From an uncultured Eubacteriales bacterium (GTDB lineage Bacteria > Bacillota > Clostridia > Oscillospirales > Oscillospiraceae): 64,000 bases of DNA. The notes beneath the pieces are model-generated. The model did not search any database and was not told where the DNA came from. It saw only the letters and a program-made list of their open reading frames with translations. Of the stretch, positions 57,522 through 64,000 are shown piece by piece (the first letter of the stretch is position 1; every line of letters starts with the position of its first letter). The position numbers and the translations under genes are program-made. The stretch covers positions 124,001-188,000 of the forward strand of contig CASDSM010000029.1 of NCBI GenBank assembly GCA_949283375.1, written 5' to 3'.

Positions 57522-59009
57522 TCAGCCGCCCAGCAGCGCATGGTAGAAGGGAACGAGGGCCTCCTTCTCCCGGCAGAGCTGCTGGATGCGCTGGATATAC
57601 TCATAGGGATATTTCGGGTTGGTCAGGCGGTCGATCTTGCCGGTGCGCGGGTCGGTGAGCTTGGTGGAGCCGCCCGCACCGAGGGCGAGGATGGTGTGCA
57701 GCTCCTCCATGATGCACACGTTGTACACCCCTTCCGTGCCCGGCCTGCACCAGCCGATGTTCTCCAGTGCGCCGGACATGTACTTTTGCCGGTAGAGGTA
57801 GTAGGGGCGGTAGCCCGCCGCCTCCAGCCGCGGCCAGGCGTAGGCGAGCATCCGCGCCGTCTCCTCTCCGCTGGGGAGGCTGTGCTGCTCGAGCATCAGC
57901 CGCGCGCCCTTCTTCAGCGCGAGGGTGTGCACCGTGATGTTCTCCGGCGCGAGGGAGAGGACGGTCTCCAGCGTGTCGCGAAAGCCATCCTCCGTGTCCT
58001 CCGGGAGACCGGCGATCAGGTCCATGTTGATCGCCCAGTCCCCGCTCCGGCGTGCGAGGTCGTAGGCGCGCAGGACGTCGGCTGCGGTGTGCGCCCGGCC
58101 CATCGCCCGCAGGACGTGGTCCTGCATCGTCTGGGGATTCACGGAGAGCCGGTCCACCCCGTAAGAGCGCAGCACTGTGAGCTTCTCCGCCGTGATGGTG
58201 TCCGGTCGCCCGGCCTCCACGGTGCACTCGCTCAGACCTGTGAGGTCGAGCGCGCGGTGGAGCTGGCCGAGCAGGCGGTCGAGCTGGGCGGGGGAGAGGG
58301 TGGTGGGAGTCCCGCCGCCAAAGTAGAGGGTGCGCACCCTTGCCCCCACCTGCGGGAGGAGGCGGGCGGCGGCGTCGATCTCCTGCCCAAGGGCGTCCAG
58401 ATAGGGCTCCACCAGACGGAGTGCGCGCTGGATGTCCGCCGAGACGAAGGAGCAGTACGCGCAGCGCGTCGGGCAGAAGGGGATGCCCACATAGAGCGAG
58501 AGCTCCTCCGGGCGCAGGCCGCGCTCGATCTCCAGCCCCGCCTCCGCCGCCTCGAGGGCGAGGCGGGTCCGCTGGGGGGAGACGAAGAACTCCTCCCGGA
58601 ACTGCCGCTCCACCGCCTCCCGGCTGGCGCCGCCCGCCAGCGCCTTGGCGGCCAGCTTGGCCGGGCGGACTCCGGTGAGCGCGCCCCAGTCGGGCGCGTG
58701 GTCGAGCAGGGGGAGGGCGGCCCGGTAAAAGGACTGCTTCAGGATACGCTGGCAGAGCCTGTCCCGTTCCAGCGCGCCGCCATCCTCCGGCAGGGCTGTC
58801 TCCGCCGTCCCCTCGGAGGTCTGCGCGCCGAGGGTGAGGCGGGTGCTGGCGGCGGCCGTGCCGCCGCGGAGGGTCAGGGTGCTGCGCGCGGCGTCCTCGC
58901 CGGGGGCGGGGGGCGCGTCGGGATATTCCGGCCGCTGGCCGGGAAAGAGAATGAGCATGATCTGCTCCACCGCATAGCGGTAGTCATGCCCCTCAAGCGT
59001 GAGCTTCAT
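57522..59009 (-). CDS. hemZ: coproporphyrinogen dehydrogenase HemZ-type radical SAM protein
   Basis: A 495-residue radical SAM enzyme. Residues 1-160 are the HemZ-specific N-terminal part with GVRPAKLAAKAL and REEFFVSP; then LYVGIPFCPTRCAYCSF with the CxxxCxxC cluster site, TLYFGGGTPTTLSPAQLDRL, TVEAGRPDTITAEKL, RLSVNPQTMQD and NMDLIAGLPEDTEDGF. HemZ is proposed to act in oxygen-independent haem synthesis, but HemN-like proteins can be haem chaperones or methyltransferases; no other hem genes are near. Start ATG 59009 follows AAGGATGG. Confidence 0.93.
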   Translation of the reverse strand: MKLTLEGHDYRYAVEQIMLILFPGQRPEYPDAPPAPGEDAARSTLTLRGGTAAASTRLTLGAQTSEGTAETALPEDGGALERDRLCQRILKQSFYRAALPLLDHAPDWGALTGVRPAKLAAKALAGGASREAVERQFREEFFVSPQRTRLALEAAEAGLEIERGLRPEELSLYVGIPFCPTRCAYCSFVSADIQRALRLVEPYLDALGQEIDAAARLLPQVGARVRTLYFGGGTPTTLSPAQLDRLLGQLHRALDLTGLSECTVEAGRPDTITAEKLTVLRSYGVDRLSVNPQTMQDHVLRAMGRAHTAADVLRAYDLARRSGDWAINMDLIAGLPEDTEDGFRDTLETVLSLAPENITVHTLALKKGARLMLEQHSLPSGEETARMLAYAWPRLEAAGYRPYYLYRQKYMSGALENIGWCRPGTEGVYNVCIMEELHTILALGAGGSTKLTDPRTGKIDRLTNPKYPYEYIQRIQQLCREKEALVPFYHALLGG

Positions 59010-59093
59010 GGAAAATCCATCCTTGCAAAATGGGCGGTATTTGCCTATCATAGTCTCTGCCGGGCGCCTGGCCCGGGAGAGGAGAGAGTTTGC

Positions 59094-59999
59094 ATGAATC
59101 GAAAAGCTGCCCTGTCCGTCGTTCTGGCGGGCGTGCTCTGGGGCATCATCAGCCTGTTCGTCCGCCGCCTGAACGCCGCCGGACTGGGGGCGATGCCCAT
59201 CGCGCTGGTGCGCATGGCGGTCTCCGCCGCCGCCTTCACCGGCTTTCTGGCGGTGACAGACCGGGAGAAGCTGCGCATCCGCCCGCGCGACTGGTGGATG
59301 TTCGCCGGGACGGGGATCGTCAGCGTGACCCTCTTCAACGGGTTCTATTTCACCACCATCCAGCGCAGCGAGGCGTCGGTCGCGGTGGTGCTGCTGTACA
59401 CCTCGCCGGTGTTTGTGATGCTGCTGTCCGCCCTGCTCTTTCACGAGCGGATCACCGCGCGCAAGCTTGCGGCCCTCGGGATGACCTTTGCCGGGTGCGT
59501 CCTGGTCGCCGGGCTCACCGGGGGCGCGGCGGCGATCGGGCCGGACGTGCTCCTGTTCGGCCTGGCCTCCGGGCTGTTTTACGCCCTCTATACCATCTTT
59601 GGCCGCGTCGCCCTCGGGCGGTATGACACGATGACGGTGACCGCCTATACCTTCCTCTTCGGTCTGGCGGGGTCGCTCCCCCTCGGCGAGGCGGGGCGGG
59701 TGGCTGCCGCCGTCGCCGCGGAGCCCGGGCTGATCTGGTACTGCCTCGGCATCGGCGTGGTCTGCACCGTCCTGCCCTATCTGTTTTACACCTGGGGGCT
59801 GGAGCGGATGGAGTCCGGCCTCGCGGCCATTCTGGTGGCGGTGGAGCCGCTGGTGGGCGCCCTGATCGGCATGACGCTCTATCAGGAGGACTGCAGCCCG
59901 TCCAAGCTCGCCGGCATCGCCCTCATCCTCGGCTCCATCCTCGTGCTCAGCTGGCCGGAGCGCGTCAGCGCCCCATCGCCTGACGGAGATAGGGGTTGA
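59094..59999 (+). CDS. EamA-family (DMT) exporter
   Basis: A 301-residue membrane protein with ten predicted helices in two EamA repeats (ALSVVLAGVLWGIISLFVRR; then LLFGLASGLFYALYTIFGRV). TTIQRSEASVAVVLLYTSPV and GLERMESGLAAILVAVEPLV are the repeat-end motifs, and each is followed by an acidic loop. Exports small metabolites in known cases; substrate unknown. The only plus-strand gene in this part; its 3' end overlaps the convergent MBL gene by 35 bp. Confidence 0.92.
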   Translation: MNRKAALSVVLAGVLWGIISLFVRRLNAAGLGAMPIALVRMAVSAAAFTGFLAVTDREKLRIRPRDWWMFAGTGIVSVTLFNGFYFTTIQRSEASVAVVLLYTSPVFVMLLSALLFHERITARKLAALGMTFAGCVLVAGLTGGAAAIGPDVLLFGLASGLFYALYTIFGRVALGRYDTMTVTAYTFLFGLAGSLPLGEAGRVAAAVAAEPGLIWYCLGIGVVCTVLPYLFYTWGLERMESGLAAILVAVEPLVGALIGMTLYQEDCSPSKLAGIALILGSILVLSWPERVSAPSPDGDRG

Positions 60000-60591
60000 C
60001 CTGCCGCTCCCGCTCCAGAGTGGAGGCGCCCATGTGGCCGGGGTAGACCTGATAGTCCCCCTCCAGCTCCCCCAGACGGCGCAGGGAGGCGAGCAGGGCG
60101 GCGGTGTCGCTGTTAGCAAAGTCCGTCCGCCCGCAGGAGCCGGCAAAGAGGGTGTCCCCGGTGAAGAGGACGTCCCCCACCCGGAAGGTGAGCCCGCCGG
60201 GGCTGTGGCCCGGCGTCTCGAGCACCTCGATGGTGAGCGCGCCGAGGGAGAGGGCGTCCCCCTCCTGGACAAAGCGGGCCTCGTCCAGCTCCCCCAGCCC
60301 ATCGGCGGAGGGGATGACAAAGCCGGTGGGACAGAGGGGGTAGTCCTTCCGGCTCAGACAGACCGGCAGCGGCCCCGCCGCAGCCAGAAAATCGCGCACT
60401 CCGTCCACATGGTCAAAGTGGCCGTGGGTGAGCAGGATCATCTCTGCCCGGTAGCCGGCGGAGGAGAGGGCCTGCGCCAGTGCGCCGCCGTTATCGCCCG
60501 GGTCGATGACGGCGGCCTTTTTGCTCTCCTCATCGCCGAGAAAATAGCAGTTGGTCTGCACCATGCCGACGGTCATGCGGCGGATGAACAT
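59965..60591 (-). CDS. MBL-fold metallo-hydrolase (glyoxalase II-like)
   Basis: A 208-residue hydrolase. The metal motif LLTHGHFDHVDG (HxHxDH), TPGHSPGGLTF, LFTGDTLFAGSCGRTD and VYPGHMG are all present, the pattern of glyoxalase II-like and related small thioesterases. Substrate unknown. ATG 60591 is chosen because GGGAGGGA lies 5 nt upstream; ATG 60606 would place that site inside the gene. It starts 15 nt after dtd. Confidence 0.92.
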   Translation of the reverse strand: MFIRRMTVGMVQTNCYFLGDEESKKAAVIDPGDNGGALAQALSSAGYRAEMILLTHGHFDHVDGVRDFLAAAGPLPVCLSRKDYPLCPTGFVIPSADGLGELDEARFVQEGDALSLGALTIEVLETPGHSPGGLTFRVGDVLFTGDTLFAGSCGRTDFANSDTAALLASLRRLGELEGDYQVYPGHMGASTLERERQVNPYLRQAMGR

Positions 60592-60606
60592 GGAAATCCC
60601 TCCCAT

Positions 60607-61050
60607 TCAGAGTGTATCGGTGTCAAAGAGCAGGGTCACCGGCCCGTCGTTGACGGAGGCGACCGCCATCTCCGCCCCGAATGCCCCGTGCTCCGGCGGG
60701 AAGCCGAGGTCGCGGCAGCAGTCGAGAAAGAATTCGTAGAGCGGCTCTGCCGCCTGCGGCGGTGCAGCGTGGGAGAAGCCGGGCCGGCGGGACTTCACGT
60801 CGGCGTAGAGGGTGAACTGGCTCACCACCAGCAGCGAGCCGCCCACGGCGGCCAGGTCCAGATTCATCTTGCCGCCCTCGTCCTCGAATACCCGGCAGCG
60901 GCAGATCTTCTCCGCCAGGCGGCGGGCCTGCTCCTGCGTGTCCTCCGGGCCGACGCCCAGCAGGACGAGGAAGCCCCGGCCGATCTGTCCGCAGACCGCT
61001 CCGCCGATGGAGACAGAGGCGGAGGAGACGCGGGTCACAACAGCTCTCAT
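60607..61050 (-). CDS. dtd: D-aminoacyl-tRNA deacylase
   Basis: Frees tRNA from wrongly attached D-amino acids and glycine. The 147-residue protein has RAVVTRVSSASVSIGG, GFLVLLGVGPEDT, the catalytic SQFTLYADVKSRRPGFSHAA (SQFTL Thr) and the cis-Gly-Pro motif NDGPVTLLFDT near the end. Normal length. Placed between relA/spoT and an MBL gene, an order seen across Clostridia. Confidence 0.96.
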   Translation of the reverse strand: MRAVVTRVSSASVSIGGAVCGQIGRGFLVLLGVGPEDTQEQARRLAEKICRCRVFEDEGGKMNLDLAAVGGSLLVVSQFTLYADVKSRRPGFSHAAPPQAAEPLYEFFLDCCRDLGFPPEHGAFGAEMAVASVNDGPVTLLFDTDTL

Positions 61051-61064
61051 CGGTCCGCCCCCTC

Positions 61065-63296
61065 TCAGTGGTTGGACCGGCGCACGTCGATCACGCCGGA
61101 GATGCCGTGCAGCTTGCGCATGACGTCCTTGAGCTGGTCGCTGTCGCGTACCACCACCAGGGCGGTGATGAGGGCGTAGCCGTCCGGCATGCCCTTGGCG
61201 ATGAGGGAGTCCACCCGGATCTTGGCCGCCGAGAGCACCGCCGCCACGTCCAGGAAGAGGTTCTGCCGGTCCTTGGCGGAGATGTCCAGGCTGGTCTGAT
61301 AGCCGTCGATCTCGCTCGCGCCCCAGGAGACGGAGAGCCAGCGGCCCTGGTCCTCCCGGCGGCGGTCCGGACTGGCGTTCGGGCAGTCCTGCCGGTGGAC
61401 GGAGACGCCGTAGCCGCGGGTGACAAAGCCGATGATGGGGTCGCCGGGCACCGGGGTGCAGCACTTGGCGAACTTGACCATGCAGTTCTCCAGCCCCTCG
61501 ACGATGACGCCGCTCTTGGTGTGGGTGAACTTCTTCTGCGGCAGGGGGGCGAGCTCCCGGTTGGCAGAGATGTGCAGGTCCATCTGCGCCGCGTCCTCCG
61601 CCTGGAGGGAGGCCTGGCGCTCGCGCTCCTCCCGGCTGATGCGCAGCATCTCGTCCCGGATGCGGGTGACCGCCTTGGCGCTGGTGATGCCGCCGTAGCC
61701 GATGGCGGCGTAGAGGTCGTCCAGAGAGCCGTAGCGCGCCTTTTTCAGCACGCGAGGGAGGACGTCCTCCTGGGTGATCTGGGCGATGGTGTATCCGGCG
61801 CGCTTGAGCTCGGACTCGAAGGCGGCGCGGCCGCTGGCGATGTTCTCATCCCGCCGCTCGCGCTTGAACCACTGGCGGATCTTGTTGCGCGCCTCGTTGC
61901 TCTGGCAGATCTTCATCCAGTCCCGGCTGGGGCCGCGGGCGTTCTTGGAGGTCATGATCTCCACAATGTCGCCGTTGTGGAGCTGGGAGTCGAGAGTGAC
62001 GATCCGCCCGTTCACCTTCGCGCCCACCATCCGGTTGCCGACGGCGGAGTGGATGGCGTAGGCGAAGTCGATCGGCGTCGAGCCGGCCGGCAGGCTGACC
62101 ACATCCCCCTGCGGGGTGAAGACGAAGACCTCGTCGGAGAAGAGGTCCACCTTGAGCGACTTGACAAACTCCTCCGCGTCCGAGCCCTCCTGACTCTCCA
62201 GCAGGCGGCGGACCCACTCGTAGGAGGTCTCGTTGCCCAGCTCCTGGCCGCCGCCCTGCTTATACTTCCAGTGGGCGGCAATGCCGTATTCCGCCGTCTC
62301 GTGCATCTCCCAGGTGCGGATCTGTACCTCAAAGGGGATGCCCTGCCGGCCGATGACGGTGGTGTGGAGCGACTGGTAGAGGTTGGGCTTCGGGGTGGAG
62401 ATATAGTCCTTGAACCGGTCAGGGACGAGGTTGAACATATTGTGCACGAAGCCGAGCACTTTATAGCAGTCGGCCACCGAGTCCACGATCACGCGCAGGG
62501 CGTAGAGGTCGAAGATCTCGGAGAGGGTCTTCTGCTTGGTGTAGATCTTGCGGTAGATGGAGTAGATGGACTTGATGCGCGAGTAGATGGTGCACTGGAC
62601 GCCCTCCTGATCCAGCCGCTGCTTGATCTTGTTCTGCACGCTGATGAGAAATTCCTGCTGGTGGGAGGTGACGGCGGCCAGCTCATCCTCGATCTCGCGG
62701 TAGCCCACCGGGTCGAGGTATTTGAGCGACAGGTCCTCCAGCTCCCACTTGATGCGCTGCATGCCGAGACGGTGGGCGATGGGGGCGTAGATCTCCATCG
62801 TCTCCAGCGACTTCTCCCGCTGCTTCTTCGGGGTCTGGTACTGCATCGTGCGCATATTGTGCAGCCGGTCGCAGAGCTTGACGAGCACCACGCGGATGTC
62901 CTTGCTCATCGCCATGAGCATCTTACGCAGGTTCTCCATCTGCTTCTCTTCCATGGAGACGTACTGCACCCGCGTGAGCTTGGTCACCCCCTCCACCAGG
63001 TCAGCCACCGTCGCGCCAAAGCGGGCGGCGATCTCCTCATGGGTGACATCGGTGTCCTCGATGCAGTCGTGCAGCAGGGCGGCGATGAGCGAGTCGGGGT
63101 CCAGCTTGAGATCGGCCACGATGTCCGCCACCGCGAGCGGATGGGTGATATAGGGCGTCCCGTCCCGCCGGAGCTGCTTGGAATGGTGATTGTCCGCGAA
63201 GTGGAACGCATCGCGCAGACGCTGGCAGTCCAGAGAGGGGTTATAGGCCAGCACCTTCTCCTCCAGCGCCTGATACATCTCTAAAATAGGGTCCAT
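61065..63296 (-). CDS. bifunctional (p)ppGpp synthetase/hydrolase
   Basis: Stringent-response enzyme (Rel/SpoT), 743 residues. Residues about 30-190 are the HD hydrolase domain (HHSKQLRRDGTPYITHPLAV; LLHDCIEDT, the metal HD and ED), residues 225-390 the synthetase (YSRIKSIYSIYRKI; LYALRVIVDSVADCYKVLG; EYGIAAHWKYKQG), 395-460 the TGS domain (VFTPQGDVVSLPAGSTPIDF), and 660-743 an ACT domain. Both catalytic halves look intact. It starts 4 nt after the recJ stop and precedes dtd. Confidence 0.97.
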   Translation of the reverse strand: MDPILEMYQALEEKVLAYNPSLDCQRLRDAFHFADNHHSKQLRRDGTPYITHPLAVADIVADLKLDPDSLIAALLHDCIEDTDVTHEEIAARFGATVADLVEGVTKLTRVQYVSMEEKQMENLRKMLMAMSKDIRVVLVKLCDRLHNMRTMQYQTPKKQREKSLETMEIYAPIAHRLGMQRIKWELEDLSLKYLDPVGYREIEDELAAVTSHQQEFLISVQNKIKQRLDQEGVQCTIYSRIKSIYSIYRKIYTKQKTLSEIFDLYALRVIVDSVADCYKVLGFVHNMFNLVPDRFKDYISTPKPNLYQSLHTTVIGRQGIPFEVQIRTWEMHETAEYGIAAHWKYKQGGGQELGNETSYEWVRRLLESQEGSDAEEFVKSLKVDLFSDEVFVFTPQGDVVSLPAGSTPIDFAYAIHSAVGNRMVGAKVNGRIVTLDSQLHNGDIVEIMTSKNARGPSRDWMKICQSNEARNKIRQWFKRERRDENIASGRAAFESELKRAGYTIAQITQEDVLPRVLKKARYGSLDDLYAAIGYGGITSAKAVTRIRDEMLRISREERERQASLQAEDAAQMDLHISANRELAPLPQKKFTHTKSGVIVEGLENCMVKFAKCCTPVPGDPIIGFVTRGYGVSVHRQDCPNASPDRRREDQGRWLSVSWGASEIDGYQTSLDISAKDRQNLFLDVAAVLSAAKIRVDSLIAKGMPDGYALITALVVVRDSDQLKDVMRKLHGISGVIDVRRSNH

Positions 63297-63300
63297 ACCC

Positions 63301-64000
63301 TCAACCTCCCTCTTGTTCTCCCGGGTCGCGCAGGCGGCGCAGGACCTCGGAGGCCTCCAGGTCCACCTTCGGACCGGAGGCGCGCACAGTGATGATCAGC
63401 GCGTCCGCCTCCCGCTCCAGGCCGATCAGCCCGCGCTCGCGGAAAACCTCCAGACAGACCATCGTACGCCCGAACTCCCTGCCGGGTCCGCCTGCGCGTG
63501 CGATCTTCTGGAACAGGCGCTCCGGCGACTCGCGCAGGGCGCGCTCCCCCGCGCTGCGGGCGAGATAGCGCCACACGGCGACAAAGTCCTGACGCTCCGG
63601 CGTCAAGCGCAGGCGCTCCGCGCCGGAGAGCGTCTCTCCGGCACAGTAGCGCAGATAGAGCTGCCGGCCCTCCGCCGCAGCGGCCCGGGCCGGGCGCAGG
63701 TCGCACACGAGCAATTGGGCGGTGTGCGCGCCGCGAAAATCGTTCACCTGGAGCTGAAAGGCCACATCCACCCGTCCGCCCACCACAAGCTGCGCATCGC
63801 GCGGGGTGGCGGAGAAGAAGATGCCCTCGAGCTGCATCCCGCTCTTGCGCAGGCGCAGGCGGGTGTGCCGCCCCCCGCCCACGCGGGTAAAGCCGGCCAC
63901 CGTCACATTGGACAGGGCGAAGACGGGGGGGGGATTGCCTGTCCCGTGCGGCTCGAGCAGGGAGAGGGAGTGCGCGTGCTTCCAGCTGATGAGGTGCGCG
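63301..64000 (-). CDS. recJ: single-stranded-DNA exonuclease RecJ, C-terminal part
   Basis: The frame is open through the window edge, so the N-terminal DHH catalytic domains are outside. The visible 230 residues begin with the family block LLEPHGTGNPPPVFAL, then the OB-fold HTRLRLRKSGMQLEGIFFSA, followed by a C-terminal domain with an HTH-like QDFVAVWRYLA and REFGRTMVCLEVFRERGLI. RecJ degrades single-stranded DNA 5' to 3' in repair. Three Pro codons sit on a run of nine G on the plus strand (63925-63933). Confidence 0.9.
   Translation of the reverse strand, partial: AHLISWKHAHSLSLLEPHGTGNPPPVFALSNVTVAGFTRVGGGRHTRLRLRKSGMQLEGIFFSATPRDAQLVVGGRVDVAFQLQVNDFRGAHTAQLLVCDLRPARAAAAEGRQLYLRYCAGETLSGAERLRLTPERQDFVAVWRYLARSAGERALRESPERLFQKIARAGGPGREFGRTMVCLEVFRERGLIGLEREADALIITVRASGPKVDLEASEVLRRLRDPGEQEGG

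Noticed and set aside
57507..59093. Long plus-strand open frame running over hemZ into the EamA gene
   Set aside because: The part before 59094 is a shadow of hemZ (Gly/Arg/Glu-rich, no motifs); only the segment from the ATG at 59094 with GAGAGGAGAG is a gene.
61068..63284. 738-codon plus-strand open frame opposite the (p)ppGpp synthetase gene
   Set aside because: Same antisense effect; Rel/SpoT domains on the other strand are unmistakable.

Overview
The window looks like chromosome of a GC-rich, low-motility-content Clostridia bacterium, most likely Oscillospiraceae. The basis is the family mix (WhiA, YvcK, RapZ, HemZ, a single MreB/Mbl, a DUF4364 regulator, a CmpB-type membrane protein, VanW, DUF2461, DUF2812/PadR pairs), GC-rich codon choice, strong AGGAGG ribosome sites and many TTGnnn-17-TATAAT promoters. 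Taxonomy is inference; no rRNA or tRNA gene was recognised.

Layout. 1-3509: the end of a glycerophosphodiester phosphodiesterase gene, a DUF2812-type membrane protein, a one-domain EamA protein and a PhzF enzyme. 3635-9352 (minus): a complete branched-chain amino acid ABC importer (livJ, H, M, G, F) with a cytidylate-kinase-like gene at its 3' end; a hairpin-rich repeat separates livJ from livH. 9746-11473 (minus): a PadR regulator and DUF2812 membrane protein pair with two operator palindromes on its promoter. 11679-21037 (plus): a compact phage DNA-packaging, head and tail module (terminase subunits, portal, scaffold, capsid, three connector proteins, tail tube, frameshifted tail chaperone, tape measure, one tail protein) with no integrase, repressor, replication, lysis or baseplate gene visible.

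21160-32213: ROK glucokinase, VanW, DUF2461, galactose mutarotase, split transketolase, a membrane-bound MerR-RDD regulator, a PAP2 enzyme, a cation diffusion facilitator behind a terminator-bearing leader, and a TVP38 protein. 32408-40255 (plus): polA, a PNPOx-like protein, a GNAT enzyme, rimI, tsaD, a DnaA-box cluster, trpS and a WecA/TagO-like transferase. 40259-41228 (minus): three overlapping or closely spaced small genes of unknown function. 41327-50919 (plus): a phosphodiesterase, murB, rapZ, yvcK, whiA, dnaE and cardiolipin synthase. 51004-64000 (mostly minus): CmpB-like protein, DUF4364 regulator, acidic lipoprotein, mreB, comF, Mrp ATPase, a uridine-kinase-like protein, hemZ, an EamA exporter (plus), an MBL hydrolase, dtd, relA/spoT and the 3' part of recJ.

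Most of the window is ordinary housekeeping. The least ordinary parts are the stripped-down phage particle module with a CCCTTTT -1 frameshift site, a dispersed hairpin-rich repeat (7870-8031, inverted copy 52458-52589), the candidate metal-sensing leader before the cation transporter, a tandem DnaA-box array, and the unknown three-gene small-protein cluster.
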